Shown here piece by piece: positions 36,259 through 48,314 of a stretch of DNA of 64,000 nt. The notes beneath the pieces were generated by a model, which worked only from the letters and a program-made list of their open reading frames with translations, did no database searches and was not told where the DNA came from. Origin of the DNA: Orbilia blumenaviensis (Eukaryota > Ascomycota > Orbiliomycetes > Orbiliales > Orbiliaceae); assembly GCA_036872755.1 (NCBI GenBank), contig JAVHNS010000008.1:2170001-2234000 (forward strand), read 5' to 3'. The translations under genes were made by a program, and so were the position numbers. Each line of letters opens with the position of its first letter. Positions within the stretch are counted from its first letter, which is position 1.

Positions 36259-38194
36259 CTAGGCCCTATACCGCGCTCTAGAAATAACTGTAGCTGTAGC
36301 TATGATTGCGATAATGGTCCCGATGAAATAAACTGACAGTTCGTCTGGAACTACTGATCGTTGTTCGTGTTCGATAGCAATATTCCGGTTCGCGAAAAAA
36401 ATGTAAATCATAACTAAAAAGATACCGATAGTAGGGATCCTTCTTAGGAGATGATACAAGAACCACCGAGTCCGCCTGCAGGCAACCTAACCAATCATTA
36501 ACAGATTCATAGAATAAGCGTTCCTCATGAGAGAACGTTGAAAGGAGGCACATATTGTCATTCCATGAAGATATAGGGACGATTACTTACCAGCTACGCT
36601 GCTGCATAGACCGAATCCAAACCATGACGAGCTTGAGTCGCTCGCGGACACTCGTCGAGACCAGAACTAGATATTTTTCTCTCTCGTGTACGGGGAGCAG
36701 CGTGGCGACCCAAAAAGGGAAAATAGCCGGATCTTGTGGTGGTTGCCCATATGTATTGAGAACCCTGTCCGTGAACCAACCAGTCGAGTCGTTTCGCATA
36801 GTATTTACAAATTCTAGCCCTTGCTGGTGCAACTCTTGGGTTGATAAGTGGGATAAACTAGCGAGAGATATAGAGTCGATGGGTGTTGTATTGAGCATCC
36901 GTTCCGCCGCCTCCATGTTCTCCTCGTCCGCATAAGCTATGTCTTCAATTCTTTCCACTTTAGCCATGGGATACCCATCCTGCCATATGTAAGATAAAAT
37001 CTTGAATCTGTATGTGCCGGTGGTTTCAATCAAACTCCGGCCGTCTGGAAACATTTGTAGATTTGTTACGTAGAGCATTGTACCGTATCTAGCGAACGGT
37101 GCATCAAAATCGCCATCTGCTGAAGGTGGCGCACCCTGGCGGTGAGAAACCATACCAAAAGACCGACTCCCATCATTGATGACCTTTCGAAGCATCGCCC
37201 GGTATCGAGGTTCGAATATATGTAAGAACATGGGCACTCCTGGGAATGTCATGGCGCATGCAAAGATGGGGATATGATGGATATCATTTTGTGCATCCTC
37301 GGCGGCTTGTTCGTCTCTTGTTGCCACGTCGTGAGGAAATAGGTTCGATGATAATACTCTCAAGCGCCGGCTAGCCTTCGGTTCTGATGTAGATTGGTAT
37401 GGGGAGAGCGATCTACGACAGAACGGGCATAGGTTGGAATGATCTCTAACCTTCCGGAGGCAGCTTTCACAGAACGTGTGGCCGCATGAAGTCGTTATGG
37501 GCAGTCGGAGAAGACAGTAGCAGACCTGACAATCAAGCTCGGGCCGAATACTGCAAAGGAGGTTGACCAAAAGCTGCCGTTGTATATGTAAATCCGCTTT
37601 GCTCAGGGGTCCTCGTCCGTCCACCTGGCTAAGAAAGTCAGAATCGAAGTGTAAAAGACCTTGCTTCGCCGATGTATACACTTCCAGTAAGTTAGTTGAT
37701 GATTCGAGTAATGAGGAGTCCGATAATATAATATCCTGGTTGGCGTCTAGTGAAGTATTAACATCAGAAGATAAGACTGCATCGGTGACTGTGAGGATAT
37801 TTGCAAGTGTTATATTAGGATTGCAGTCAGCGAGTGAGTGCTCTTGCCCCTCACACGACCTAAATGGACAGACGAATCCCTTTCTCCTATTTGGTTGTTT
37901 AGGATATGAGATATTTTGTCTCTCATAGATTGATGGTAGACAAGAACGGCAGAGCGTCTCCCCGCATGGCAGCGTTAGGGGCTGCCTGAGAATTTTGTGA
38001 CAAATTTCACATTGGAACAGGCGCACAAAACTTCGGAGATTTAAGCTTCCATCAATGTTAGATCCCAGGTTGGGTCCTTTTTCGATTACATCTTTCTCAG
38101 TGATAGATTCGGGATGATGCTGCGGATCCGAACCCGAGGCGCTCTTCTCGGCCCCGAACTGGAGCCTCGGCTCGGTATTCGAATCGACATTCAT
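36259..38194 (-). CDS. RING-finger and Lon N-terminal-domain protein (LONRF-like)
   Basis: Two exons (38194-36591, 36475-36259) encode 606 aa. An incomplete first RING runs from C62 (CEICHKILRQP ... CGETLCRSC), and a full second RING spans C222-C259 (CQVCYCLLRLP, CGHTFCESC, CPFC). From ~308 a Lon N-terminal (LAN) domain follows: IPIFACAMTFPGVPMFLHIFEPRY, RSFGMV, GRSLIETTGTYRFKIL, FWVATLLP and RERLKLVMVWIRSM. RING proteins act as E3 ubiquitin ligases, and LONRF proteins are implicated in protein quality control; the substrate is unknown. The tail from exon 2 adds two hydrophobic stretches (~549-563 GIFLVMIYIFF and ~583-599 YFIGTIIAIIATATVI), predicting a membrane anchor. Exon 2 depends on the TGCAG acceptor; using the upstream CATGAG gives a short tail with no helix. 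Confidence 0.85.
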
Positions 38195-38916
38195 TCAGCA
38201 AGGGCAACAAAGGGCCATGACTGTCCGGTATGTATGTTGTTGGAAAATAGGTATCCTCAAATAGTCGGTACCGGCGCGGTAGCAGGACGTTTGAACGAGA
38301 TCGGGGTATATCAGAAGTATCCACTACTATAGGGATTGCGAGAATCGAAGAGATGTGTTGACCAAGTTGAAATTTTCTCGATGCGCCGCGGACATGCAGC
38401 GAGTCGAAGTGCAGAGGCCCTGAAGTATTTTATATCGGGGCGCAGAGTGGAGATGACCCGGAAGGGCCATGGCGTGTGCGAGCGATTGTTCAGGTAACAT
38501 GCTGACATCTGCTGATCGTGAATCTGGCTGTAAATCGGAGTTCCCCAACATGGCTAGCTGAGGCCGTTAAGTCGGGATGGACCCCTACCTGAGTCCGGGG
38601 TATATATATTCCCGGTGGCCTCTGGGCTGTCCTGATCATGACGTCTTTGATATTTCCTCATTTTCCCACCTAACTCCCATGCGCCAAAAATTATGACATG
38701 ATAAGAGATACCACCAGAAATGAGCCCCCCAAGCAAAAAAAGGTATATATGTACAACATGCATTATGCATCCAAACCATGCGAACCCAAAAGGGAAATTT
38801 CAAAACGAGCATGCAGCGTGTAAACAAAGGAGGTAGAACATGATAAACTACACATCTGCAAAGGCAGGAGACATTCGAAACTACTGGATAGTACGGAGAG
38901 CTCATTGTAATTCCAT
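38195..38916. other. Intergenic between same-strand genes
   Basis: About 720 nt between the TORC2-subunit gene 3' end and the RING/Lon gene start, both on the minus strand. No gene seen. Confidence 0.55.
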
Positions 38917-41900
38917 TCATGAAATGTGAACTTGCGGGAGTGGGGGTGAGCTTGAACCTGCGGTTGCGGTTATGGCACCATTTGGCTCGGCTGTTTTCGG
39001 TGGAGCCTTCACAACAGTATCGACACATTTGCGTTCGAAGATCTCGAGGATAAATCGTCTCACGGGCAATCGGTACCTGTAGGACTCCAGAATCCGTAAG
39101 GTTTGGCAATATACCTCGGGAGATTGAAATAAATCAGGATTGCTTTGCTTCAACCTAGATTTTAGTCTCCATTAGCTCTAAAGGTCAAAATAAATCGTGA
39201 TTCCGAGTCCCGTACTTCACAAGCTCCCTAGAAGCCTCGTTTGCTAGTATATGGTTACTGAGGTTTGTCATTGCAACAAGAAGTTTCTGGAGAAGTGATT
39301 CATCAACCCCAGGGATTGAGCAGGTGGTGATACGCCCGCTTGGATTGGTTTCACCAGAAGCGAAGTCCCAATTTTGAAGCTTAGAGCTGATGTTAGTTCC
39401 ACATTGATCATTTACCATGATATCAAGCTGTAACATACCGAAAGCAAGCTGTTTAGTTTCTTCGGTAAACAATAGCCAAGAAACTCCCCCATATCAGTGA
39501 CCTTAGCGTCCCAACCAAAAGCATCGAGCAACTCAAGACCACTGCTCGTGCGAGAAATCATCCCAATAACGAAAAATGCCGTGCCCTTCAAAGATAGCAC
39601 CTTGGAGGTCTCAGCTATGGAAATTATATCTTCCACAATATCAGAGTTTTCGATAAAGGGTGCCCCCGATGGCAATGATCCAATATTGCCAATAGCCCAC
39701 AAACACCCTTTGACTTTGGTCACGATCTCGATATCCTCGTACTCATCGGCATTGTCCTTTACGAACATTGCGAATTCCTCAAAATGCCCCTTTTCCTGAA
39801 GTAATCTGCATCCTTCCTCGGTTTTTGCGAGCTCGCGGTAAAAGTGTGGTGGGACATATCCAATCGAATCCGCGTCTGGAAAAGAAGTTGATTCTTGGGT
39901 GGCCCCCAACCTTTCGCCGTCGGCGAAAGCGCGAGCAAGTGATGCTTCGACCTGGTCAACATAGACATCGTTTCTTCCCTGTGCCCCGCCAACAAGTCAG
40001 TACGCAAGAATTGATGTGCCGCAGGCAAATAAATACCCGGGCTATAACTTACATGGAACCAATCATCCATTTCACGGTTGATATAGTCTAGTTCGTTCAG
40101 ATAGTGGTATCCCACAGATGTTGAAAGAAATCTAGTAGTCGCATGAAAAAATAAGCTTCGGGTAAGAATGTCTTTAAAAAACACTGTAAACCAACCTTAA
40201 CAAGAGTGGTGCTCCAATTTCTCCTAAATGATCGAGAGCCGGGCGGCACTGAACCACGTATTCGAGTGAAGTTTTGGCGTTGCATGACTCCTCTAATATT
40301 TTGACGGCTGTTTTACAAACTTCAACATCAGGATCGTATAACTGTGTCACCAATAAGCGAATCGCCCATTGCGAAGTCTCGGTCGACCTTGCCGTTCCCA
40401 TGCTTGGAGGCATTAGAGGATTTGGAGGGGGCCTACGGCAACCCTCAACCAGGCTCCGCAAGTGATTTGTCGCAAACAATCGCACGGCCTACATAAAAAA
40501 TGTTTAGTGAAAGTGCCATTGTCTTTCGTTGCTTAAAATAAGCATTCACGTACGCGGGGCCCAGTAGTTAGAGCTTTCGATAAAATGATGCGTGGGTGAC
40601 CGTCGCTGCAGAGTTAGACGCGTTAGATTTGAATACATTGATGGCAATTTGCTGGGGGACGTACGTTGAAAAGTCCATGGCCGAGATGAAATAAAACATA
40701 AGGTCGTCTCTACTTCGAAGCTCGCTAATATGATAAAACATATTGAACATCTTCCACCGTTCCATCATCCTGTTCAAGACACCGAATTAGAAACTGCCCC
40801 TCTAATCGGCTGCGGTTAACTTACGCAATTCCGTTGGGGCCTGTACTGAGAACACCAAGGAACATAAAATAGCCAGAGCAAAGTGTGTCTTGTAACCTGG
40901 CCTTGGAGAACAGGGGTTCCGAGGACGTTATCCCGCTCATAGGGTCTAATTGAGCCAAGCATTCTGCGATTTGGCGGAGGACCTTATGGTCCGCTAGATA
41001 TTTAACCCCTTCAGGATTCTGAAGCAGAGTGTGGAATAGAGAACACCCTAATCGAACAAGTCGAAGATTCGGTTTCGTATTTTTGATTTCAGAAAACCGA
41101 TATTTGAATGGCCGAAAAAAGGACATCAACCGTTTAAGAAACTTGGTTCCCTTGAGTGCCTCGTCTAAACGTTTAGGGTTTAATAGCGAGCCTTGAACTA
41201 ACTCCAAAAGAGCATCCATTTTCCATTTCGTATGGTTTTTTGTTGTGAGGATCTAAACGATGTGGTCAGTGAATTAAACATCAAACAGAAGTAAGGCTCA
41301 GACAATCATACCTGCGAGTCTAGTATAAGACTACGAAAATGCGGCTCGTCAATCTGTAAATTCAGCTTTAACTTGACTTGTTCTACCTGTCTCGCGGAAC
41401 CGCTTCCATCGTCTAAAGATTGCCGGGCTGTATGTGTACCACCGTGGTTACCAGTTCGTTGAAGTGTCCTATTCAACGAATCTATTTGATAGACAGCGGA
41501 AGTGGCTGTCTTCCTCGCGATATTGTCGAATTGCGAAGCACAACGAAATAGACTTGGGAGCATCTGCAATTGGGTGTTGGTATCCCGGGGTAGAAGACGA
41601 TTTGACAGCTTCAAGATCTCTCCAACAAGAAGTGTTGCCTTCCTTACGATGGCTGGATCGCCGTCCTCTTCTTCTAGTATTATCAGCAAAGACTACTTCC
41701 CGTTAGTAGAGTTCCTATACGAAAACAGGCCATGTAAGGGATTCTTACATCCAGAAGGCCAGATTCAGAGAATATTGCGAGAAGGAGTGCATTGAAATGA
41801 TCAACCAGGTTGATTCGTTCCTTGTCCTCAATTATTGGTAGCGTTGGCTCAAATATCTTCATATTCGCGACACGACCGTATGCTAATGGAATGTTAGTCT

Positions 41901-43847
41901 CAAGGAACGAATCATTCGATTAATATTTGAACATTACTTGTCAGCCTTCTTCCAGCTAGGAAGGTTGAGGACCACGATGGTGGTTTAATCCGAAAGATAT
42001 CAAATAGTAACTCCAGCACCGTGTCCTAGAGAAAATTTAAGCATATAGGCAAGATCTATTCAAATTTGGTATCTTACCCTGACCCCGATGTGAGGTATTT
42101 TCAGAGACTCCACCAGTGACTTGACCGTCCGTAAGTTATACATTGATAATGCAAAAACACCTAGATCCTGTTAGAAGGGCAAAATCTAAGCTCAGTAGTA
42201 GGATTCAATGTAAAAAATACCTGGCCATGATTTAAACACCGAGCTTATGACTCTTGCGCACGACCTCAGCTTATCATCGCTCACTGTAGCCTTAGCATAG
42301 GAGTCTGTGAAGGACGAAAAGACAATCTACAATAGACATTGTTAGAACTCCTGGTTAATTGTACGCCAATAGTCTGGATAACCAACTTCAAGGTCATGAC
42401 CTGGCCGGATATACTGCCTTGTCATTGGCATGTCAAGAAGGTAAAGAAAAGCTACAACAATACAGTCGGATAATTCCGCGGGCCCATCGGCGAGGACCTG
42501 AGCCAATATCCTGACTGCGCCAGCTGCAACCGCCAACGCAGGCTCCATGATGACTGGAAGTAAGATTGGGTTAGTGACGGGTTTGAGTGTATGATGTATG
42601 TATAGCTGATGGTGGGACTTACGGATTTCTGCTAGTGTTTCTATGCACATCGCCCGAAGGCGATCATCACTTTGCTCCGCGCAAGAAACGAGAGCTCTAG
42701 CAACGCCTCTTGACATCTCTTTCGTCCCTCCAGGAATTTCGAGGAAGGCCCGTACAAATTTAAGGGCTTGTTCCCTCTCAACGTTGGAACGAGCATCAGA
42801 GCTCGTATGATCTTTGGCTAATGAGCTTTACTAATTTGTTAGATACCGTGGGCTCTGCACGCCGGGAATTCGGAATATAACGTACTTAATGACGATAATA
42901 TCTGTGTTGAGCTCTTTGATGATTTGAAGTGATCGAATATCAGCAATCGAGTATCTCGCAACCCTGTATCCAGCAGATACTACCTCACGGCTTTCGTGGG
43001 TTAACATGAACTGCACGCGTTTCCCGAAGGCAGACCATTCCAAATCGTATTTAAGAGATTGGTGCCGCTTAAGCAGATGGACGAGGGTATTTGCTTTTTC
43101 AACATAAATCTCCGGTCGCTGTCCTTTCTCTTCCAATGACTGGAGAATTTCCGATAACGACCATGTTGGAGATTCGCTTGATAATATCTCCTCGCTGATG
43201 GCGGTCCCAATTGGCGTAGTGATTCCTGGTGGAACCGGCAGAAGAGGCTCGCCACGAAATTTACTAGCCATCCGAGTTCTCGATTCGAACTGCTGCTTCA
43301 GGTTTCGGGAGTGTATGATGTCAACTTGGTTAGTCAGTTGGTCGATTTTGACGTTGGCTTCGTTGAGAGCACGCTCGGCTTCGGCCCTGGCTTTTTTCGC
43401 ATCCTTGGGTTTCTTTGAGTCCAAGACCAAGAGGAGGTTTTCAGCACCAGCCTGTATTTTTCTTTCGATGGCCAATCTTTTCTCGAGGGACTCCAGTTGG
43501 CCGTTTCGTACGTCCATTGGGGAATTGGTGGTGAAAGTTGAGGATAGCGGTGCGGAGATCATCGCCCGCGCGGCGGGGTTGAAGCTGGCGGGACCCTCGA
43601 CGGCATTGGGGCCTATTGAGGCAGGATTGCCAGGCACGGGGCGTATGGTTGAGCTCGACCGTATATTTGGGCCCCGATTGACATTCGGGGTAAGCATCGC
43701 GTTACTGCCGCCATGTTGGACAGAAAGAACGGGCGAGTCGATGGCACTCGATCGCGATTGGAGGTGGGTGTTAAGCTGGCCAGGAACTCGGATGTTTGTA
43801 TTGTTATCATCGCTCATGCTGCTTCTCTGTTCAGTGGTATTGAGCAT
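38917..43847 (-). CDS. TSC11: TORC2 subunit Rictor/Tsc11/Ste20-type (pianissimo)
   Basis: Sixteen exons give 1340 aa: 43847-42886, 42825-42623, 42553-42387, 42326-42221, 42160-42078, 42025-41938, 41882-41749, 41692-41312, 41252-40825, 40769-40665, 40605-40554, 40488-40196, 40131-40053, 39978-39439, 39379-39216, 39154-38917. The product is the Rictor-type scaffold of TOR complex 2, which controls AGC kinases, actin and membrane stress responses. The N-terminus is disordered, then comes an HR1-like coiled coil (~117-177, LEKRLAIERKIQAGAENLL). Rictor blocks follow: NVEREQALKFVRAFLEIPGG, TRQYIRPGHDLE, IKPPSWSSTFLAGRRL, MDALLELVQGSLLNP, TLCSGYFMFLGVL, MERWKMFNMFYH, RIILSKALTTGPR, RFLSTSVGYHYLNELDYI, VPPHFYRELAKTEEGCRLL, KGCLWAIGNIGS and ESYRYRLPVRRF. 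The exon 3 donor is an unusual GTTGGT but is demanded by phase. An alternative start is Met11. Confidence 0.9.
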
Positions 43848-45025
43848 CGTCGAACTGCTATCGAACCACTCGCGGGGTTGAGGCTAGCTAAGCTAATGCT
43901 GGGTACTTAAGTAGGCATGCTAACGAATGGCGCGCGTTGGAGAAGGTGGGTCCGACTGATGGAGAAATCGAGGGAAAGATGCAGGTAGGACGGCCCAGGG
44001 TACAAACATACATAAGTAAGTCCTAGGTACTCGGGCTAACTACCTGCTTGACGATTTGATTCGATTCGATGGACACGAATCCAAATGGCGAATGATACTC
44101 GCCGCCCAGCTCAGTATGGTATAGGATGGGTAGGGTGGACAGTATAGCACCGAGCTCTTACCTGTCATTAAACAAAGTACCTAAATCACTTAGAACTTAC
44201 CCAATTAGGTAAGGACTCAGATCTCAATACTGCCAGAGGAGGTAGTTATTTGAGTACTTAGCTCATTAACTCAAGCTTAGGTAAGCAAGACTACCCATTA
44301 ACCCCCGCAGATTTACCGCCTCCACCAGCCACACGATGCGTCTATTATCATCGTTGTTACGCCACAGGAGTTGCAAGATACGTGGCTGATGCGCCCCCCC
44401 TCGGAGATCGCCTGTTGAGCCGAAGAGCCACGGACTTGAACGACATCAAAACCCACCAAAACCCGTTATCAGTCGGCAACTCGCGGTGACTTCCACAATC
44501 CACACAAGCTAGCAGCTATCTTGTACTCTGCCTGCCTGCCGCGAAAAAGCATTCCGGTCATGTCATGATCGAACTGGCCGTCCTACTTAGGTATAAATAA
44601 GAGCCCGGCAGGTCTTTTTGTTCTTTCCAGAAACTCACTTAGCTAATATAATTTAAAACTGAAACGCCAATTACCTGTAATTCCATACCCGGACAAAAAA
44701 GCTAAAGAGAGAGCTCGAGATCGAGAGAAAACATCCCATCGGATTGAATTAATTATACACAAAATACCTACTTACCTATATATACCTTATACTTATATAT
44801 TGAGATATCTTTCCTTCTCCCTCTCTCTTTACTTATTTATCTGTGCCTAGACTTCTTCTCGTACATTTTATACCCAAACAATAATTCTCATCCAAGCTTC
44901 ATTCCTTACTTGCACTCGTTCTTCACACTCTTCCTGACATATATATATATATATATATATAATTTATATATATCTACTTCATCGCATTATATCTACGCAC
45001 TTCCTTCCAATCACAACGAACAATA
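43848..45025. other. Divergent promoter region of TSC11 and uricase
   Basis: This 1.2 kb spacer has TACCTAGGTA/CTTAAG repeats at about 44010-44050 and 44155-44290 and an A/T-rich segment close to the uricase ATG. No gene seen. Confidence 0.55.
44939..44960 (+). promoter_or_regulatory. (AT)11 tract, TATA-like, upstream of uricase
   Basis: A pure AT dinucleotide run followed by TTATATATATATC lies 65-90 nt before the uricase start codon. It is a microsatellite that could also serve as a TATA-type core promoter. Confidence 0.4.
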
Positions 45026-46068
45026 ATGGCATCCCTAGCTGCTGCACGATATGGCAAGGTACATACCATCCACCCACCTCTTCTACCATTCCAATGCAAC
45101 AATAGCACTAACTCTAATATTACACCCTTACAGGACAATGTCCGCGTCTATAAGGTTCGCCGAGATGAGAAATCCCAAACACAGACCGTCACGGAAATGA
45201 CCGTCTGCTGCCTGTTGGAGGGGGATATCGAGACATCCTACACTGAAGCCGACAATAAGCCAGTAGTCGCTACTGATACCGTTAAAAACACTATTTACAT
45301 TCTCGCCAAGCAAAACCCTGTAGACCCCCCAGAACTCTACGGCGCCATCTTAGCGGCTCATTTCCCGACAAAGTACAGCCATATTCATGCTGCTCATGTC
45401 AATATTACTGTTCACCGATGGACTCGTATCAATGTTGATGGGAGACCTCATCCACACTCTTTCTTACGGGACGGTGCCGAGACCCGAAACGTTGAGGTCA
45501 CTTTCCGCAGAAATGAAGGATTCACGATCTCCTCCAAGATCGGTGGTCTTCTTGTACTCAAGAGCACTGGATCTGCCTTCCATGGTTTCCACAGAGATGA
45601 GTATACAACACTCAAGGAAACATGGGACCGCATCCTCAGCACAGAAGTTGATGCTCAGTGGACTTGGAAGCGATATCAGTCCATTGCGCAGATTAAATCA
45701 GATGCTGCTATCTTCGATGAGACCTTTGAAGCCGCACGAAACACGACCCTCAAAATCTTCGCGGAGGACAATAGTGCGAGTGTCCAGGCAACCATGTATA
45801 AAATGTGCGAGAAAATACTGGCTGAGACTCCGGGCGTTGAGGCCGTCGAATATGCTCTGCCAAACAAGCACTATTTTGAAATCGGTAAGCACTACGTACC
45901 CAAGAATAACGTACCCAGTATGGCCGGGCGCTAACATATGACATAGACCTTAGCTGGCACAAGGGGCTCAAAAATACTGGCAAAGATGCTGAGGTTTACG
46001 CACCCCAATCTGGTCCAAATGGTCTCATTAAGTGTCGGGTTGTCCGCAAGCTAGCCTCCAAGTTGTAG
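45026..46068 (+). CDS. uaZ: Urate oxidase (uricase), peroxisomal
   Basis: Three exons (45026-45058, 45134-45884, 45947-46068) encode 301 aa, the usual uricase length. The enzyme oxidises urate to 5-hydroxyisourate with release of H2O2, in purine breakdown. The family pattern is clear: ARYGKDNVRVYK with the catalytic Lys (K11), VVATDTVKNTIYILAK with the Thr partner (T58), and ALPNKHYFEI with the catalytic His (H257). The C-terminus ends in SKL, a type 1 peroxisomal targeting signal. Exon 1 codes only 11 residues, ending exactly at the catalytic Lys, so the first intron splits the active-site loop. Purine-responsive control is known for fungal uricases; no operator was identified here. Confidence 0.95.
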
Positions 46069-46540
46069 CTTGGGGAAAAAACTTAAGACCCGTACCCTTA
46101 AATTTATAGACATAAATGGGATTTTATTTCTATCGGTACTGGCGTTTTATGTGGTACTTTTTCGTTACCCGCTCCAGGGAAAATGTAATGCTTGTTGATC
46201 ATTCGTTTTTCATTTATGAAGCACACCAGCTGGGATTTTTATTATTATCACCGAGTTCGAGTTCTTCTTCGAGCAAGCTTATGTACGATATGATTACCAA
46301 AAATACTATGAGGATTCCTTTTGCAATTCTTTAGTTCCGTAAAACGGGCGTATTTACTATTAGTATCTTGATAAACTGGTCCGATTGCGGTTCTGTTGTT
46401 TTGGAAAGCCTATCCACGGATCCGTTGGAGTCACTCGGTTACAACCAGAATATAGGCGGCTAGATGGATTCCGAAACCATGTAAACAGAATTATATGTAC
46501 AAAGGCGCGCTGCCGGTATATACAAGCTATTGCACAAAAG
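46069..46540. other. Short convergent spacer
   Basis: About 470 nt between the stop codons of uricase (+) and uL13m (-). No gene seen. Confidence 0.6.
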
Positions 46541-47274
46541 CTACTCTGCGACCGCGCTCATGCTGGTGCTCGGTTCCGTGGCGTCATCAGCTCTTCCCAC
46601 AGGCCCGTAGGAGGGGCCATGAGGGCCTTTACGATTCGACTTGGCCTCCATCACCACAATATTCTTCTTATATGGATGATGCAGTCCCTCGTAGACTAAT
46701 TGTATCAAGTAAATGATTAGCATATTGCCTCGCGGATTCCGTTACTTCCCACAGACTCACCTTTTAGCCTTGCTAATCTCACATCCCTCAACCTATTTTT
46801 CGGCAGCATTCCACTAACTGCCCTTTTTAGGATTTCTCCGCCCCCAAATTTCTCAAAAACTCGTTCCATATTCATTTGTTTAAACCCTTTCCCTGGCCGT
46901 GTCGTATGCTTGTAATACATCTTTTGATCCCTCTTGTTGCCGGTCAGTCGAATGTCGTTGCACCCAATGGCTACAACATAATCTCCGCAGTCATCTATCA
47001 AGGCCAGACACCGTTAGCAAATATTCCATACATATCATTTGTTTGTAGCCTGAAGGGAACGTACTTGACGGATGGTAAACCGGCTTGTGTTTACCCATCA
47101 AAGTCACGGCTATGGAAGTTGCAAGTCTCCCGAGACTTCGTGGGTCTGCACCAACGTTAACGACATGCCACGCCCTCGAAAAGGCGAGGTTGGTCTAGGT
47201 GGAGAAGACGATTAGTTTGATACTAGAATATATGGGAAAAGAAGGTCACTCACTCGCCCAAGAACCTGCGACAT
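46541..47274 (-). CDS. MRPL23: Mitochondrial large-subunit ribosomal protein uL13m
   Basis: Four exons (47274-47254, 47194-47065, 46994-46761, 46695-46541) encode 179 aa. The first exon is 21 nt (MSQVLGR), joined to [14 protein letters not shown]13-family motifs are [66 protein letters not shown], and the highly conserved [24 protein letters not shown] followed by HHPYKKN. The protein sits in the mitochondrial 54S subunit. The C-terminal ~40 residues extend beyond bacterial L13, as is usual for mitochondrial versions. Junction phases are 0, 1 and 1. Exon 1 is small, but its GTGAGT donor is strong. Confidence 0.93.
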
Positions 47275-48314
47275 GTCAAGGAGTTGCTCGTTGTTAGGTT
47301 CTTTCAGTCAGGTAGTATTTTGGTAGTGCGAATATGAATTGAAATATAATGTATGCTCGGGGCTTGCTACCTAGTATAGGAAATAGGTATGTGCGAAAGG
47401 ATGCATGCCGTTGTGCAGACGAAGAATTGTCGCGTGGGGTATTCTAATGGTACCCGAGTATACCATCAAGATCCAAAATCGAGTTCTTCTTTGGGGGTTG
47501 CGGTTGTATGCGCCACAACGAAAAATTGGATGCGGCTAGGTGTGGCGCACAAGCTCTACACCAGCATTGTAGGTGCAAATAAGAACGTCACCGCGGTACC
47601 AAATCTAAGCGTTTACCTAGGTACCTATACACTTTCTAGGCAAGTACCCCTCTTATACTTGAGTGGGTATATTTATATTATGCGTACTTACCTACTTACC
47701 TAGCTTACAGGCGCGCTTATTCAGCCCTTTTATATGCCCCAGGTTACTCTCGAAGCCATCTAGATCCAGATTCGTCTAGTAGCCGGCAGCTGGTAGGCTA
47801 AGTACTTATTTGTGTACCGCGGTTAGCTACGTGGTAAACGTACTAGCTAGGCACATAGCATATCATATGTATTTCTAAGCAGGCAAACCCAGCCCGTTGC
47901 ATTGTGTTCAACCAATTTTTTTGGATTTAAATACGATTCGAAGACGAACGAAACTTATCTCAACCTCTAATTACAACAGTGCAGTGCGTCATACGACAGT
48001 ACGCTCCCCTATAGCGCAGAGGCAATTGCTGGCAAAGCACAATTTGACGATTGCATAGTCAAAGTAATCTGGCAACAGGTACCATACTTCAAACACTCTT
48101 TTTCTTGTTGGTACGTTGATCCTGTCTAATATTTATAAAATCGCAAAACGATGTGTATATTTCAATATCCCTAATGAAAAGTCAGCCAGTTAGCGCTAGA
48201 CAGAGATGCATCAGTCATATGCTCATATACTAGATCATACTAATTTACAGTTACCAGTTGCCTCGTGCCTAAACCTCGAGTTCAGAGGTTCCAAACGGTT
48301 ATCCGAGTTCGCAA
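47275..48314. other. Divergent promoter region of MRPL23 and CCS1
   Basis: A 1 kb spacer with CTTAGGTA/TACCTAG repeats at about 47605-47705 and 47790-47860. No gene seen. Confidence 0.55.

Noticed and set aside
43198..43881. 227-codon frame on the + strand
   Set aside because: It is antisense to exon 1 of the TORC2-subunit gene, which has a coiled-coil pattern and correct phase.
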